From positions 5,604 through 25,560 of the forward strand of contig JAUNHS010000010.1 in NCBI GenBank assembly GCA_030523805.1: a stretch of 19,957 nucleotides of DNA, written 5' to 3'. Made by a program: the position numbers and the translations under genes. The DNA comes from Acinetobacter sp. (lineage in GTDB: Bacteria; Pseudomonadota; Gammaproteobacteria; Pseudomonadales; Moraxellaceae). The notes beneath the pieces are model-generated. The model saw only the letters and a program-made list of their open reading frames with translations, did not search any database and had not been told where the DNA came from. This document shows positions 1 through 6,465 of this stretch, in pieces (position 1 is the stretch's first letter; each line of letters starts with the position of its first letter).

Positions 1-644
1 GTATGGTCAGATAAACCCACCACCGCATCAGGGAATTTTTCAGCCAGCTCGGTCATGCCACCCAAACGTACATCTTGATATTGTGTCGGATAAACGTTGG
101 TGCAATGCAGTAACGCATAAGGCACACCTGCCGCACGGATAATGTCCACCGATTTTTGAATGCTGGCGATGGTGTTCATGCCTGTAGATAAAATAATCGG
201 CTTGCCAAATGACGCAATCAGCTTAATCAGCGGATAATTATTGCATTCGCCAGAGCCGATTTTGTAGGCTTCCACGCCCATGCGTTCCAAACGATGAGCC
301 GCTGCACGAGAAAATGGCGTACTGATAAAAATCATGCCTTTGCTTTCAACGTATTCTTTGAGCTTGATTTCGTCTTCTTCGTTTAAAGCACAGCGAGCCA
401 TGATTTCGTAAATAGACACATCTGCATTACCTGGAATGACGGCTTTGGCTTCGTCCGACATTTCGTCTTCTACAACGTGGGTTTGGTGTTTAACCACTTC
501 TGCACCTGCTGCGTGAGCTGCGTCCACCATTTCAAAAGCGGTTTTCAGGCTGCCTTCGTGGTTGATGCCGATTTCACAGATGATTAAAGGTTCGTGTTGG
601 TAGCCGACAAGACGGTTGCCGATTTTAAATTCGTTGTGTTGCAT
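1..644 (-). CDS. neuB: N-acetylneuraminate synthase, N-terminal part (cut by window edge)
   Basis: Condenses ManNAc with phosphoenolpyruvate to give N-acetylneuraminic acid in the cytoplasm. About 214 codons are present from the ATG at 642-644; the C-terminal part, including the expected antifreeze-like (SAF) domain, lies beyond base 1. The visible part is the NeuB TIM barrel. Its motifs include [11 protein letters not shown] (about residues 22-32), [38 protein letters not shown] and GLSDHT. From memory it is much closer to the meningococcal SiaC/NeuB protein than neuA and neuC are to their meningococcal counterparts. It is the third gene of the neuC-neuA-neuB series, 105 bases after neuA, with a possible promoter in that gap. 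The ribosome binding site is weak (GAG about 8 bases upstream). A hand count over 1-360 gives about 47% G+C, higher than in neuC. A related synthase for legionaminic or pseudaminic acid is possible but fits the sequence and neighbours less well. Confidence 0.93.
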   Translation of the reverse strand, partial: MQHNEFKIGNRLVGYQHEPLIICEIGINHEGSLKTAFEMVDAAHAAGAEVVKHQTHVVEDEMSDEAKAVIPGNADVSIYEIMARCALNEEDEIKLKEYVESKGMIFISTPFSRAAAHRLERMGVEAYKIGSGECNNYPLIKLIASFGKPIILSTGMNTIASIQKSVDIIRAAGVPYALLHCTNVYPTQYQDVRLGGMTELAEKFPDAVVGLSDH

Positions 645-677
645 TGTATTCTCAAAAATAAGGTTGAAATTTTGTGT

Positions 678-686
678 ATTGTAGCA
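678..686 (-). promoter_or_regulatory. Possible extended -10 promoter for neuB
   Basis: On the minus strand the gap between neuA and neuB carries TGC directly before TACAAT, an extended -10 element. There is no convincing -35. Transcription would start near 671, leaving a leader of about 27 bases before the neuB ATG. This would let neuB be transcribed apart from neuC and neuA. Seen only as a motif. Confidence 0.4.
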
Positions 687-749
687 CATTTTAATGGCAT
701 TGATTGTATTGTTCATGCGTTAAAATCAATGCACTTTCATTTGAGTTCA

Positions 750-1439
750 CTAATGATTGGTTTGCACCAACGCATTTGCCAATTCCAAATCTTGCACACG
801 GTCAATATCCACCGAATCACGCTCACTCATTTCATACAAACAAATCGGATCATGGAAAAAGCGTGGCTCAGCAATCAAGCGTGCAATATGATTAAAATAA
901 ATCGCACCATTCGGTGTAAAGGCTTTCGGTAATTGCTGGCGTGGTCGCTCCAAGTCGCTCAATTCATGTACAGGCATAAAGCCTTGCTCCGTCTGCAATA
1001 ACACCTTATACGGGTGCTGCTCACTCGCACAAGCCGCAATCACACAGCCACCATTTTGCTGCAAAAATAATTCATAGGCTTCACGAATATGCTGCCCTGT
1101 GCGTAATGGACTGGTCGGCTGTAGTAAACAACAAATTCCATCTTGAATGTGCAACTCGTCCAAAGCGTGCAATACGCCTGCAATAGACGTTGCGGTGTCA
1201 TTGGCAAGTTCGTCAGGTCGGTGAATAACGCTTACACCATAACTTTTGGCTTCGTGAGCGATGGCATCGCCATCGGTAGAAACCACAATTTGACTAAATA
1301 CGCCACTGTCTTTTGCAGCTAAAATAGCTCGTCCAAGCAATGAAATGCCACCAACTGTTTGCAAGTTTTTTAGTGGAATGCCTTTAGAATTTTGTCTCGC
1401 CAAAATAATGGCAATGCGATGTTGATGTGCTTGTGTCAT
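750..1439 (-). CDS. neuA: CMP-N-acetylneuraminate cytidylyltransferase
   Basis: Activates sialic acid with CTP to give CMP-Neu5Ac, the donor for sialyltransferases. The protein has 229 residues, close to the meningococcal enzyme (about 228). Family motifs are in order: ILARQNSKG (about residues 12-20), the nucleotide-binding P-loop-like signature; VSTDGD (53-58); LLQPTSPLRTG (about 105-115); ERPRQQLP; FTPNGAIY; and DSVDID near the end, whose acidic residues bind the metal. The ATG at 1439 is chosen because it begins just before the conserved first strand and sits one base after the neuC stop, which suggests translational coupling. The frame stays open upstream to 1484, but that extension would overlap neuC and adds unconserved residues. 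The stop is TAG at 750-752. The neighbours fix the substrate as sialic acid rather than KDO or legionaminate. Confidence 0.94.
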   Translation of the reverse strand: MTQAHQHRIAIILARQNSKGIPLKNLQTVGGISLLGRAILAAKDSGVFSQIVVSTDGDAIAHEAKSYGVSVIHRPDELANDTATSIAGVLHALDELHIQDGICCLLQPTSPLRTGQHIREAYELFLQQNGGCVIAACASEQHPYKVLLQTEQGFMPVHELSDLERPRQQLPKAFTPNGAIYFNHIARLIAEPRFFHDPICLYEMSERDSVDIDRVQDLELANALVQTNH

Positions 1440-1440
1440 G

Positions 1441-2562
1441 TTACATATCCACAAAACTTTTTTGTAAATTGGTTTGCCATACATTACTTTGCGTTAAAAA
1501 TTCAGCAAAACGGCTAACGCTATCGCCATCACCAAACGTTTGGCTTGGCTGCAAATCCGTCAAAGCACAGGCTTGGGCAATAGCATTTAAAATGGCTTGT
1601 GGTGCATAATCGCTATTGATAATGCTTGGTGCATTGGCACGTTTATTTTGCCGTGTACCCACATTCACCGTAGCCACACCGTAAAACGGTGCTTCACGAA
1701 TGCCTGCACTAGAATTACCAATAATGAATGTTGCATTTTTCAACAACACCAAAAAGGCTTCAAATCGCACCGATGGAAAGCAACGGAATTGTGGATTGGT
1801 TTTTAATTTTTGAATTTCATGCAAAATGGCTTCTGTGCCTGTGTCATTATTGGGATAAATCACCACATAATTTTTGCCACTTTGGCGTAGTGCCGCAAAA
1901 TATTGCTCGGCATAATGGGCAATTTGTTCACTTTCTGTGGTTACAGGGTGGAATAATGAAACGGCATAATCATCAAAATCAATGTCGTAATAACGCTTCA
2001 CATCGTCTAAATTCGGTAGGCTTTTGGATTGCATCACGTCCAAATCTGGCGAACCAATAATGAAAATATGCTCGCTTTTTTCGCCCATCTGTATAAGACG
2101 TTGTTTCGCATCTTGGTTGGCAACCAAATGTATGTGCGATAATTTGCTCACCGCATGGCGAATGGAATCATCAATCGTACCAGACAATTCGCCCCCTTCA
2201 ATATGACACACCAAACAATTGCTCAATGCTCCAACCGTCGCTCCTGCTAAGGCTTCTAAACGGTCGCCATGAATGACCAATAAATCAGGCTCAATTTCTG
2301 CCACAAAGCGTGAAAGTAGCGTAATGGTATTGCCTAGCACCGAACTCATCGGCTCACCTTGAAATTGGTTGGCAGCTAAATAAACGTGTTGATATTTTTC
2401 TCGTAAAACTTCTATATAAGTGCTACCGTAGGCTTGCATCATGTGCATACCTGTTACGATCAGATGTAATTCTACATCGTGTTGTTGTTCTACAAAATTG
2501 AGCAAAGGCTTGAGCTTTCCAAAATCGGCTCGTGTACCTGTAATAAAAAGAATTTTTTTCAT
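1441..2562 (-). CDS. neuC: UDP-N-acetylglucosamine 2-epimerase (hydrolysing), ManNAc-forming
   Basis: First step of bacterial sialic acid synthesis: converts UDP-GlcNAc to ManNAc and UDP. The protein has 373 residues, the usual size for NeuC/SiaA. It begins ITGTRADFGKLKPLL (about residues 7-21), typical of the family, followed by LIVTGMHMM, QGEPM, HGDRLEALAG, HIEGGELSGTIDDSIRH and GNSSAGIREAP. The acidic residues known to matter in NeuC appear at the expected places: Asp100, Glu122 and Asp131. A histidine in the FHPVTTE segment (about 205) lies in the nucleotide-handling half. It is the promoter-proximal gene, with a terminator for the upstream unit and an extended -10 element just before it. 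There is no clear Shine-Dalgarno sequence before the ATG at 2562. A hand count over 1741-1980 gives about 39% G+C. Gene order matches meningococcal siaA-siaB-siaC. Confidence 0.94.
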   Translation of the reverse strand: MKKILFITGTRADFGKLKPLLNFVEQQHDVELHLIVTGMHMMQAYGSTYIEVLREKYQHVYLAANQFQGEPMSSVLGNTITLLSRFVAEIEPDLLVIHGDRLEALAGATVGALSNCLVCHIEGGELSGTIDDSIRHAVSKLSHIHLVANQDAKQRLIQMGEKSEHIFIIGSPDLDVMQSKSLPNLDDVKRYYDIDFDDYAVSLFHPVTTESEQIAHYAEQYFAALRQSGKNYVVIYPNNDTGTEAILHEIQKLKTNPQFRCFPSVRFEAFLVLLKNATFIIGNSSAGIREAPFYGVATVNVGTRQNKRANAPSIINSDYAPQAILNAIAQACALTDLQPSQTFGDGDSVSRFAEFLTQSNVWQTNLQKSFVDM

Positions 2563-2593
2563 GACGGTTGGCGTCTGTTGTGATATTGCTTAC

Positions 2594-2602
2594 ATCATAG
2601 CA
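2594..2602 (-). promoter_or_regulatory. Probable extended -10 promoter of the neuC operon
   Basis: The minus strand reads TGC followed by TATGAT, inside the octamer TATGCTAT seen before several other genes in this window. No good -35 is visible. Start of transcription would fall near 2587, giving a leader of about 25 bases. It lies directly downstream of the terminator at 2625-2655, so the operon seems to have its own start. Confidence 0.5.
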
Positions 2603-2624
2603 TAGAATAATCACATGAAATAGC

Positions 2625-2655
2625 AATAAAAAATCAGGCAATCTGCCTGATTTTT
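2625..2655 (-). terminator. Intrinsic terminator between the 77-aa membrane protein gene and neuC
   Basis: Perfect 12-bp inverted repeat (arms 2629-2640 and 2644-2655, core TCAGGCA/TGCCTGA) with a 3-base loop and A/T tails on both sides, so a T run follows the stem on either strand. It sits just after the minus-strand gene ending at 2671 and insulates the neuC operon from it. Confidence 0.8.
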
Positions 2656-2670
2656 GCTATAAAACACATC

Positions 2671-2904
2671 TTAATTTTGCTTTTGTTCAGCAGGTGCAGC
2701 GGCTGGTGTTTTCGCTTCTTCTGCTTTACGCTGAATTTCTGCTTCTTGCTGACGTTTCAGTTGTTGGCTCGGCATATAATCTGGCTCAGATGTTACTGCC
2801 AAAAAGAAAAAACCAAGAAATGTACCTGCAATAACAGCAGCAGCAATCAAGCCTTTATAGCCCCATGCTGATTTTTCTGGTCTAGTATCATTCATACTGC
2901 TCAT
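2671..2904 (-). CDS. Small single-pass membrane protein, function unknown
   Basis: A 77-residue protein that I do not recognise by name. A short polar N-terminus (about 16 residues) leads to one hydrophobic segment, about residues 17-38 (GLIAAAVIAGTFLGFFFLAV). After it come a short acidic stretch and a tail rich in Gln, Glu, Lys and Ala that looks helical, possibly coiled-coil, ending in an Ala/Pro stretch. The layout suggests an inner-membrane anchor with a soluble tail; orientation is not clear. The ATG at 2904 is chosen because GGAG lies six bases before it. A TTG at 2916 in the same frame overlaps that ribosome site and is unlikely. It has its own strong extended -10 element and its own terminator, so it is probably a separate unit, although readthrough from the AraC gene is possible since no terminator is seen there. 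Confidence 0.75.
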   Translation of the reverse strand: MSSMNDTRPEKSAWGYKGLIAAAVIAGTFLGFFFLAVTSEPDYMPSQQLKRQQEAEIQRKAEEAKTPAAAPAEQKQN

Positions 2905-2949
2905 GAGAGACTCCAATTTACGCTCAGCGTATTATCAAAATTTCAGATA

Positions 2950-2958
2950 ATTATAGCA
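2950..2958 (-). promoter_or_regulatory. Extended -10 promoter for the 77-aa membrane protein gene
   Basis: The minus strand reads TGC followed by TATAAT, a perfect extended -10 element, 46 bases upstream of the ATG at 2904. The -35 region is poor, as extended -10 promoters allow. This is the best match to the TATGCTAT motif in the window. Confidence 0.65.
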
Positions 2959-2996
2959 TATTTTTTGATAAACCGAACTATCTATTTGACAGATGT

Positions 2997-4034
2997 TTAG
3001 GCTTTAAATTCATCATAATAGCCGTGCAACTGGCGATATAAACCTGGTGTTACACCTGTCCACTTTTTAAAGGCACGGTGGAAGGTACTGCTCTCACTAA
3101 AGCCAATATGCTGTGCGACATCTTCCAAACTGTATTTTGGATCAATCAATAAATGAATGGCAACATCACGGCGTAACGCATCTTTCACGCCTTGGTAGCT
3201 TTTACCTTCCGTCGCCAAACGACGACGCAACGTCTGTGGCGAAACATAAAGCTGTGCAGCAACTTCATTCAGCGTTGGCATTTCTTCGCCAATGTGAGCT
3301 TTTAAAATATCTCTAATACGAGATGTGAGTGAGTGTGTATTTTTATATTTAATCAACAACTGTGCAGGAGCGTATTTGAGAAATTCTTCCAAGCTATCGC
3401 CATCTTGGCGGATCGGAAAATCTAAATAATCGCTGGCAAAAGTCATTTCGGTACGAGCCATATCAAATTGCGTTACCGCAGAAAAGAATAAAGCATCGTA
3501 TTCATCGGCATGGGCTGGGCGTTTATAGTTAAAGTGAGTACGCTCAAGTGGAATGCGTTTATCAATCAACCACGCTGCCAAACCGTGCCAAATCATCATC
3601 ATACCTTCGGTTAAGAAATGGTCTGGGTCTTTGTCTGTCGGCACATTAAATACCAAGCGTGATTCGTGTTTATCACGTTCCAAGCTCACAATCCAGTCAT
3701 CGCCAAACAATTTGTAGAATTGTGTGCATAGCTCTAACGCATCGCCCAAAGTTTTGCTGTGTACAATCAATTGGCACATAATGGCAAATGTACCTAAACG
3801 ACGGGGTTGATCGTCAAATGCCACGTGTTCATCTTGCGTAACCAGCCACAGCATTTTCACAAATCGCATATATTGCTCTGGTGAAATGCGTGCTTTAGGG
3901 TGCTTAAGCAGTTCTGCTTCAATACCGACATGGGCTAATAAGGTTTCAATATCCATTCCCAAGCGTTTTACGCCTGTTAAAGCCGCATTGACAAAATGAA
4001 TACTAATGGTTTCCCGACTCACCGATGAACTCAT
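2997..4034 (-). CDS. AraC-family transcriptional regulator
   Basis: A 345-residue DNA-binding regulator. The N-terminal two thirds resemble the arabinose-binding-like domain of the long AraC subgroup (the type found in OruR/ArgR-like regulators); the ligand cannot be named. The C-terminal 100 residues hold the double helix-turn-helix: LNEVAAQLYVSPQTLRRRL for the first unit and YSLEDVAQHIGFSESSTFHRAF for the second, followed by the usual WTGVTPGLYR. The ATG at 4034 is favoured because a GAG-rich stretch precedes it by about 7 bases. ATG codons at 4046 and 4082 and a TTG at 4103 are also in frame; the 4082 start lies only about 20 bases from the predicted transcription start, so it stays possible (361 aa). 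The gene is divergent from cysI across a 223-base gap, which makes control of cysI plausible but unproven. Cys regulators are usually LysR-type. Confidence 0.9.
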   Translation of the reverse strand: MSSSVSRETISIHFVNAALTGVKRLGMDIETLLAHVGIEAELLKHPKARISPEQYMRFVKMLWLVTQDEHVAFDDQPRRLGTFAIMCQLIVHSKTLGDALELCTQFYKLFGDDWIVSLERDKHESRLVFNVPTDKDPDHFLTEGMMMIWHGLAAWLIDKRIPLERTHFNYKRPAHADEYDALFFSAVTQFDMARTEMTFASDYLDFPIRQDGDSLEEFLKYAPAQLLIKYKNTHSLTSRIRDILKAHIGEEMPTLNEVAAQLYVSPQTLRRRLATEGKSYQGVKDALRRDVAIHLLIDPKYSLEDVAQHIGFSESSTFHRAFKKWTGVTPGLYRQLHGYYDEFKA

Positions 4035-4108
4035 CTTTTCTCTCATAGATGCAAAATCTCTACTTATTGACGATATGGACATGAAATAATTTGAGTTTAG
4101 CAATTTAC

Positions 4109-4137
4109 ATTGTATTTTTCTACATTTGAATGGTAAA
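4109..4137 (-). promoter_or_regulatory. Candidate promoter for the AraC-type regulator gene
   Basis: Minus strand: TTTACC at 4132-4137, a 17-base spacer, then TACAAT at 4109-4114. Transcription would start near 4102, 68 bases before the chosen ATG at 4034 and 20 bases before the alternative ATG at 4082. Confidence 0.45.
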
Positions 4138-4201
4138 TTTTTGGTAGATGATTCGGCTATATCACAAAATCTGCTAATGAATATGCAAAAAAGATATTTT
4201 A

Positions 4202-4231
4202 TTGATGAATACTTTTTCTGTATGCTATGCG
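4202..4231 (+). promoter_or_regulatory. Candidate promoter for cysI
   Basis: TTGATG at 4202-4207, an 18-base spacer ending in TGC, then TATGCG at 4226-4231. The spacer end and -10 contain the TATGCTAT octamer. Start would be near 4238, about 20 bases before the cysI ATG. The -10 is imperfect, which suits a promoter needing an activator; the divergent AraC gene is a candidate. Confidence 0.45.
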
Positions 4232-4257
4232 AAAAATAGTTTGACTAGCTAACCGCC

Positions 4258-5901
4258 ATGTACTTATATACTGATTTTGACCAAAAACTGATTGATGAGC
4301 GAGTAGCTCAATTTAAAGACCAAACCGAACGCTATCTTGCAGGCAAATTATCGGAAGATGAATATCGTCCACTTCGTTTGCAAAATGGCTTATATGTGCA
4401 GCGCTACGCACCAATGTTGCGTGTCGCTGTGCCGTATGGTTTGATGAACTCACGCCAATTACGCAAAATTGCAACATTAGCACGAGATTATGACCGTGGC
4501 TATGCCCATGTTTCTACACGACAAAACATTCAATTTAACTGGCCTGCCCTAGAAGATGTGCCTGCCATGTTAGCCGAATTGGCAACCGTGCAAATGCACG
4601 CCATTCAAACGTCTGGCAACTGTATCCGTAACACCACCACCGACCAATATGCAGGCGTGGTTGCAGGTGAAATTGCCGACCCACGTCCGACCTGTGAATT
4701 AATCCGTCAATGGAGTACATTCCACCCAGAATTTGCCTTTTTACCCCGCAAATTTAAAATTGCCGTATCGGCATTAGAAGAAACGGATCGTGCTGCCACA
4801 GCATTCCACGATATTGGCGTGTATTTGGTGCGTAATGATGTAGGCGAATTGGGCTATCGCATTAATGTCGGCGGTGGCTTGGGGCGTACACCGATTATCA
4901 GCAGTGTGATTAAAGAATTTTTACCACGAGAAGATTTGATTGCTTATTTAGAAGCAGTATTGCGTGTCTATAATTTGCACGGTCGCCGTGATAATAAATA
5001 CAAGGCTCGTATTAAAATTTTGGTAAAAGCCTTAACGCCTGAAGTATTTGCCGAAAAAGTGGAAGCCGAATTTGCTTATACTCGTGAGCAACTGAAAATT
5101 CAACCTGAAATTTTAGCGAAAATGGATGCGGAGTTCCGTCCATTTGATTATCAAGATTTAGATGATGTGGACTTTAGCGAACTGTTTGCACAATATCCAA
5201 AATTCCGCCATTGGTTCAATATTAATACCAATGCTCATAAAGTCAAAGGCTATCGCATTGTAACCATTTCTTTAAAACGTGCAGGCATTGCCCCTGGTGA
5301 TATGACCGTTGAAGAAATGAATTTAATTGCCGATTTGGCGGATCAATACACCTTTGGCGAATTGCGTACCACGCATGAGCAAAATATCGCCTTGGTTGAT
5401 GTGCCGCAAAAAGATTTATTTACGCTATGGCAAACGCTAGAAAATGCCAACCTTGCACGGGCTCATATCGGCTTTGTTACCGATATTATTTGCTGCCCAG
5501 GGGGCGATTTCTGCTCATTGGCAAATGCAAAATCGATTCCAATTTCAGAAGCCATTTCTCGCCGTTTTGATGATTTGGATACCATTTACAATCTGCGTGA
5601 ATTGGATTTGAATATTTCTGGTTGTATGAATGCTTGTGGTCATCATCACGTTGGGCATATCGGCATTTTAGGCGTGGATAAAAAAGGCGAAGAATTTTAC
5701 CAAATTACGCTAGGTGGCAATGCCAATCATGATGCGTCTTTGGGCGATATTCTTGGGCCATCGTTCGCTGCTGAAAAAATTCCTGATGTGATTGAAGAAT
5801 TGCTCAATACTTATCTTGATTTGCGTGAAGATGAAGAGCGTTTTATTGACACCTATCGTCGTGTGGGCATTAAACCATTTAAGGAGCGTGCGTATGCTTA
5901 A
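4258..5901 (+). CDS. cysI: Sulfite/nitrite reductase, siroheme and [4Fe-4S] subunit
   Basis: Reduces sulfite to sulfide (or nitrite to ammonia in close homologues) with six electrons. The protein has 547 residues, the usual size for the CysI-like form found with DUF934 proteins. It shows the duplicated ferredoxin-like and siroheme domains. The first half carries STRQNIQFNWP and TSGNCIRNTT, with basic residues for siroheme. The second half holds the cluster ligands: Cys413-X5-Cys419 within CCPGGDFC and Cys456-X3-Cys460 within SGCMNACGHHH, where the last Cys would bridge cluster and siroheme. The ATG at 4258 gives the normal family N-terminus, but there is no clear Shine-Dalgarno sequence. The stop overlaps the next gene by 8 bases. 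No CysJ flavoprotein gene is next to it, so electrons probably come from a ferredoxin or another donor. Sulfite is favoured over nitrite by analogy with the Pseudomonas cysI-DUF934 pair; sequence alone does not settle it. Confidence 0.9.
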   Translation: MYLYTDFDQKLIDERVAQFKDQTERYLAGKLSEDEYRPLRLQNGLYVQRYAPMLRVAVPYGLMNSRQLRKIATLARDYDRGYAHVSTRQNIQFNWPALEDVPAMLAELATVQMHAIQTSGNCIRNTTTDQYAGVVAGEIADPRPTCELIRQWSTFHPEFAFLPRKFKIAVSALEETDRAATAFHDIGVYLVRNDVGELGYRINVGGGLGRTPIISSVIKEFLPREDLIAYLEAVLRVYNLHGRRDNKYKARIKILVKALTPEVFAEKVEAEFAYTREQLKIQPEILAKMDAEFRPFDYQDLDDVDFSELFAQYPKFRHWFNINTNAHKVKGYRIVTISLKRAGIAPGDMTVEEMNLIADLADQYTFGELRTTHEQNIALVDVPQKDLFTLWQTLENANLARAHIGFVTDIICCPGGDFCSLANAKSIPISEAISRRFDDLDTIYNLRELDLNISGCMNACGHHHVGHIGILGVDKKGEEFYQITLGGNANHDASLGDILGPSFAAEKIPDVIEELLNTYLDLREDEERFIDTYRRVGIKPFKERAYA

Positions 5902-6382
5902 TTTAACATCAGATGTGCTGTATAAAGATGGTTCGGTGCAAGCCAACAGCTACCAAAGCATTGGTGAAGATGGTGCAATTCCAACAGGCGATGTGCTATT
6001 GACCACAGAGCAATTAGAGCAAATATCGCAAGTCCAAGGCAAAAAAGCCTTGCTGATTACGGTGGATACTTCACCAGAAGAGCATTCTTTTCCATTAAAC
6101 GAACTTGATGCAATTTTTATTGAATTTGCAGGTTTTGGCGATGGACGTGGTTATTCTTTTGCCACCTTGCTGCGTCGTCAAGGCTTTCAAGGCGAATTGC
6201 GTGCGGTGGGCGATGTATTTAAAGACGTGTTGAATTATTTAATGCGTTCTGGTTTTGATAGTTTTGTGATTAAGGAAGGCAAAGATATTGCCGAAGCTGC
6301 TCAAGGCTTGAAGGATTTTACCACGCCTTATCAAGCATCTACAGCGGTGCGTGAAGCAAATTATCAGACAGGTAAAGCGTAA
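5894..6382 (+). CDS. DUF934 family protein, partner of the sulfite reductase
   Basis: A 162-residue soluble protein of the DUF934 family, commonly encoded right after a CysI-type reductase in proteobacteria. Its biochemical role is not established; a part in assembly of, or electron supply to, the reductase is a guess from context. Family-like segments include LNELDAIFIEFAGFGDGRGYS (about residues 66-86), LLRRQGFQGELRAVGDVFKD and MRSGFDSFVIKEG. The ATG at 5894 is chosen because AAGGAG at 5881-5886 stands 7 bases before it and it overlaps the cysI stop by 8 bases, a typical coupled pair. The same frame is open further upstream inside cysI, but those starts lack a ribosome site. A terminator follows 32 bases after the stop, closing a two-gene operon. 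Confidence 0.88.
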   Translation: MLNLTSDVLYKDGSVQANSYQSIGEDGAIPTGDVLLTTEQLEQISQVQGKKALLITVDTSPEEHSFPLNELDAIFIEFAGFGDGRGYSFATLLRRQGFQGELRAVGDVFKDVLNYLMRSGFDSFVIKEGKDIAEAAQGLKDFTTPYQASTAVREANYQTGKA

Positions 6383-6403
6383 TTTCAAGCCGTCATTTTC
6401 GCC

Positions 6404-6432
6404 TTTACAGTTGGGGTTGATGTGTTTATGAT
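6404..6432 (+). promoter_or_regulatory. Promoter for the FKBP-type isomerase gene, nested in a terminator
   Basis: TTTACA at 6404-6409, a 17-base spacer, then TATGAT at 6427-6432: five of six matches in each box. The -10 lies in the loop of the preceding operon's terminator hairpin. Transcription would start near 6439 in the right arm, so the new transcript would lack the left arm and could not form the hairpin. Confidence 0.65.
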
Positions 6433-6446
6433 ACATCAACCTTTTT
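6415..6446 (+). terminator. Intrinsic terminator of the cysI-DUF934 operon
   Basis: Perfect 9-bp stem, GGTTGATGT (6415-6423) and ACATCAACC (6433-6441), 9-base loop, followed by TTTTT and further T-rich sequence. It lies 32 bases after the DUF934 stop. Confidence 0.8.
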
Positions 6447-6465
6447 ATATTTTGGAAAACTCACA

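Noticed and set aside
1440..1484. Longer start for neuA, adding 15 residues
   Set aside because: It overlaps the end of neuC and adds residues absent from the family; the ATG at 1439 fits the coupled start and the conserved N-terminus.
1..2670. Sialic acid operon as a mobile island
   Set aside because: No integrase, transposase, flanking direct repeat or tRNA gene is visible at its right border; the left border lies outside the window, so this stays open rather than supported.
2949..2997. Terminator directly after the AraC-type gene
   Set aside because: Only a four-base stem can be drawn between 2950 and 2997 and it lacks a proper T run.
5792..5893. Longer start for the DUF934 gene inside cysI
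   Set aside because: No ribosome site, and the extra residues are a shadow of the cysI reading frame; AAGGAG precedes the ATG at 5894.
6388..6396. Neisseria-type DNA uptake sequence near GCCGTC
   Set aside because: Only six bases match and the rest of the 10-mer (GCCGTCTGAA) is absent; I saw no full copy near the sialic acid genes, so there is no uptake-sequence evidence for transfer from Neisseria.
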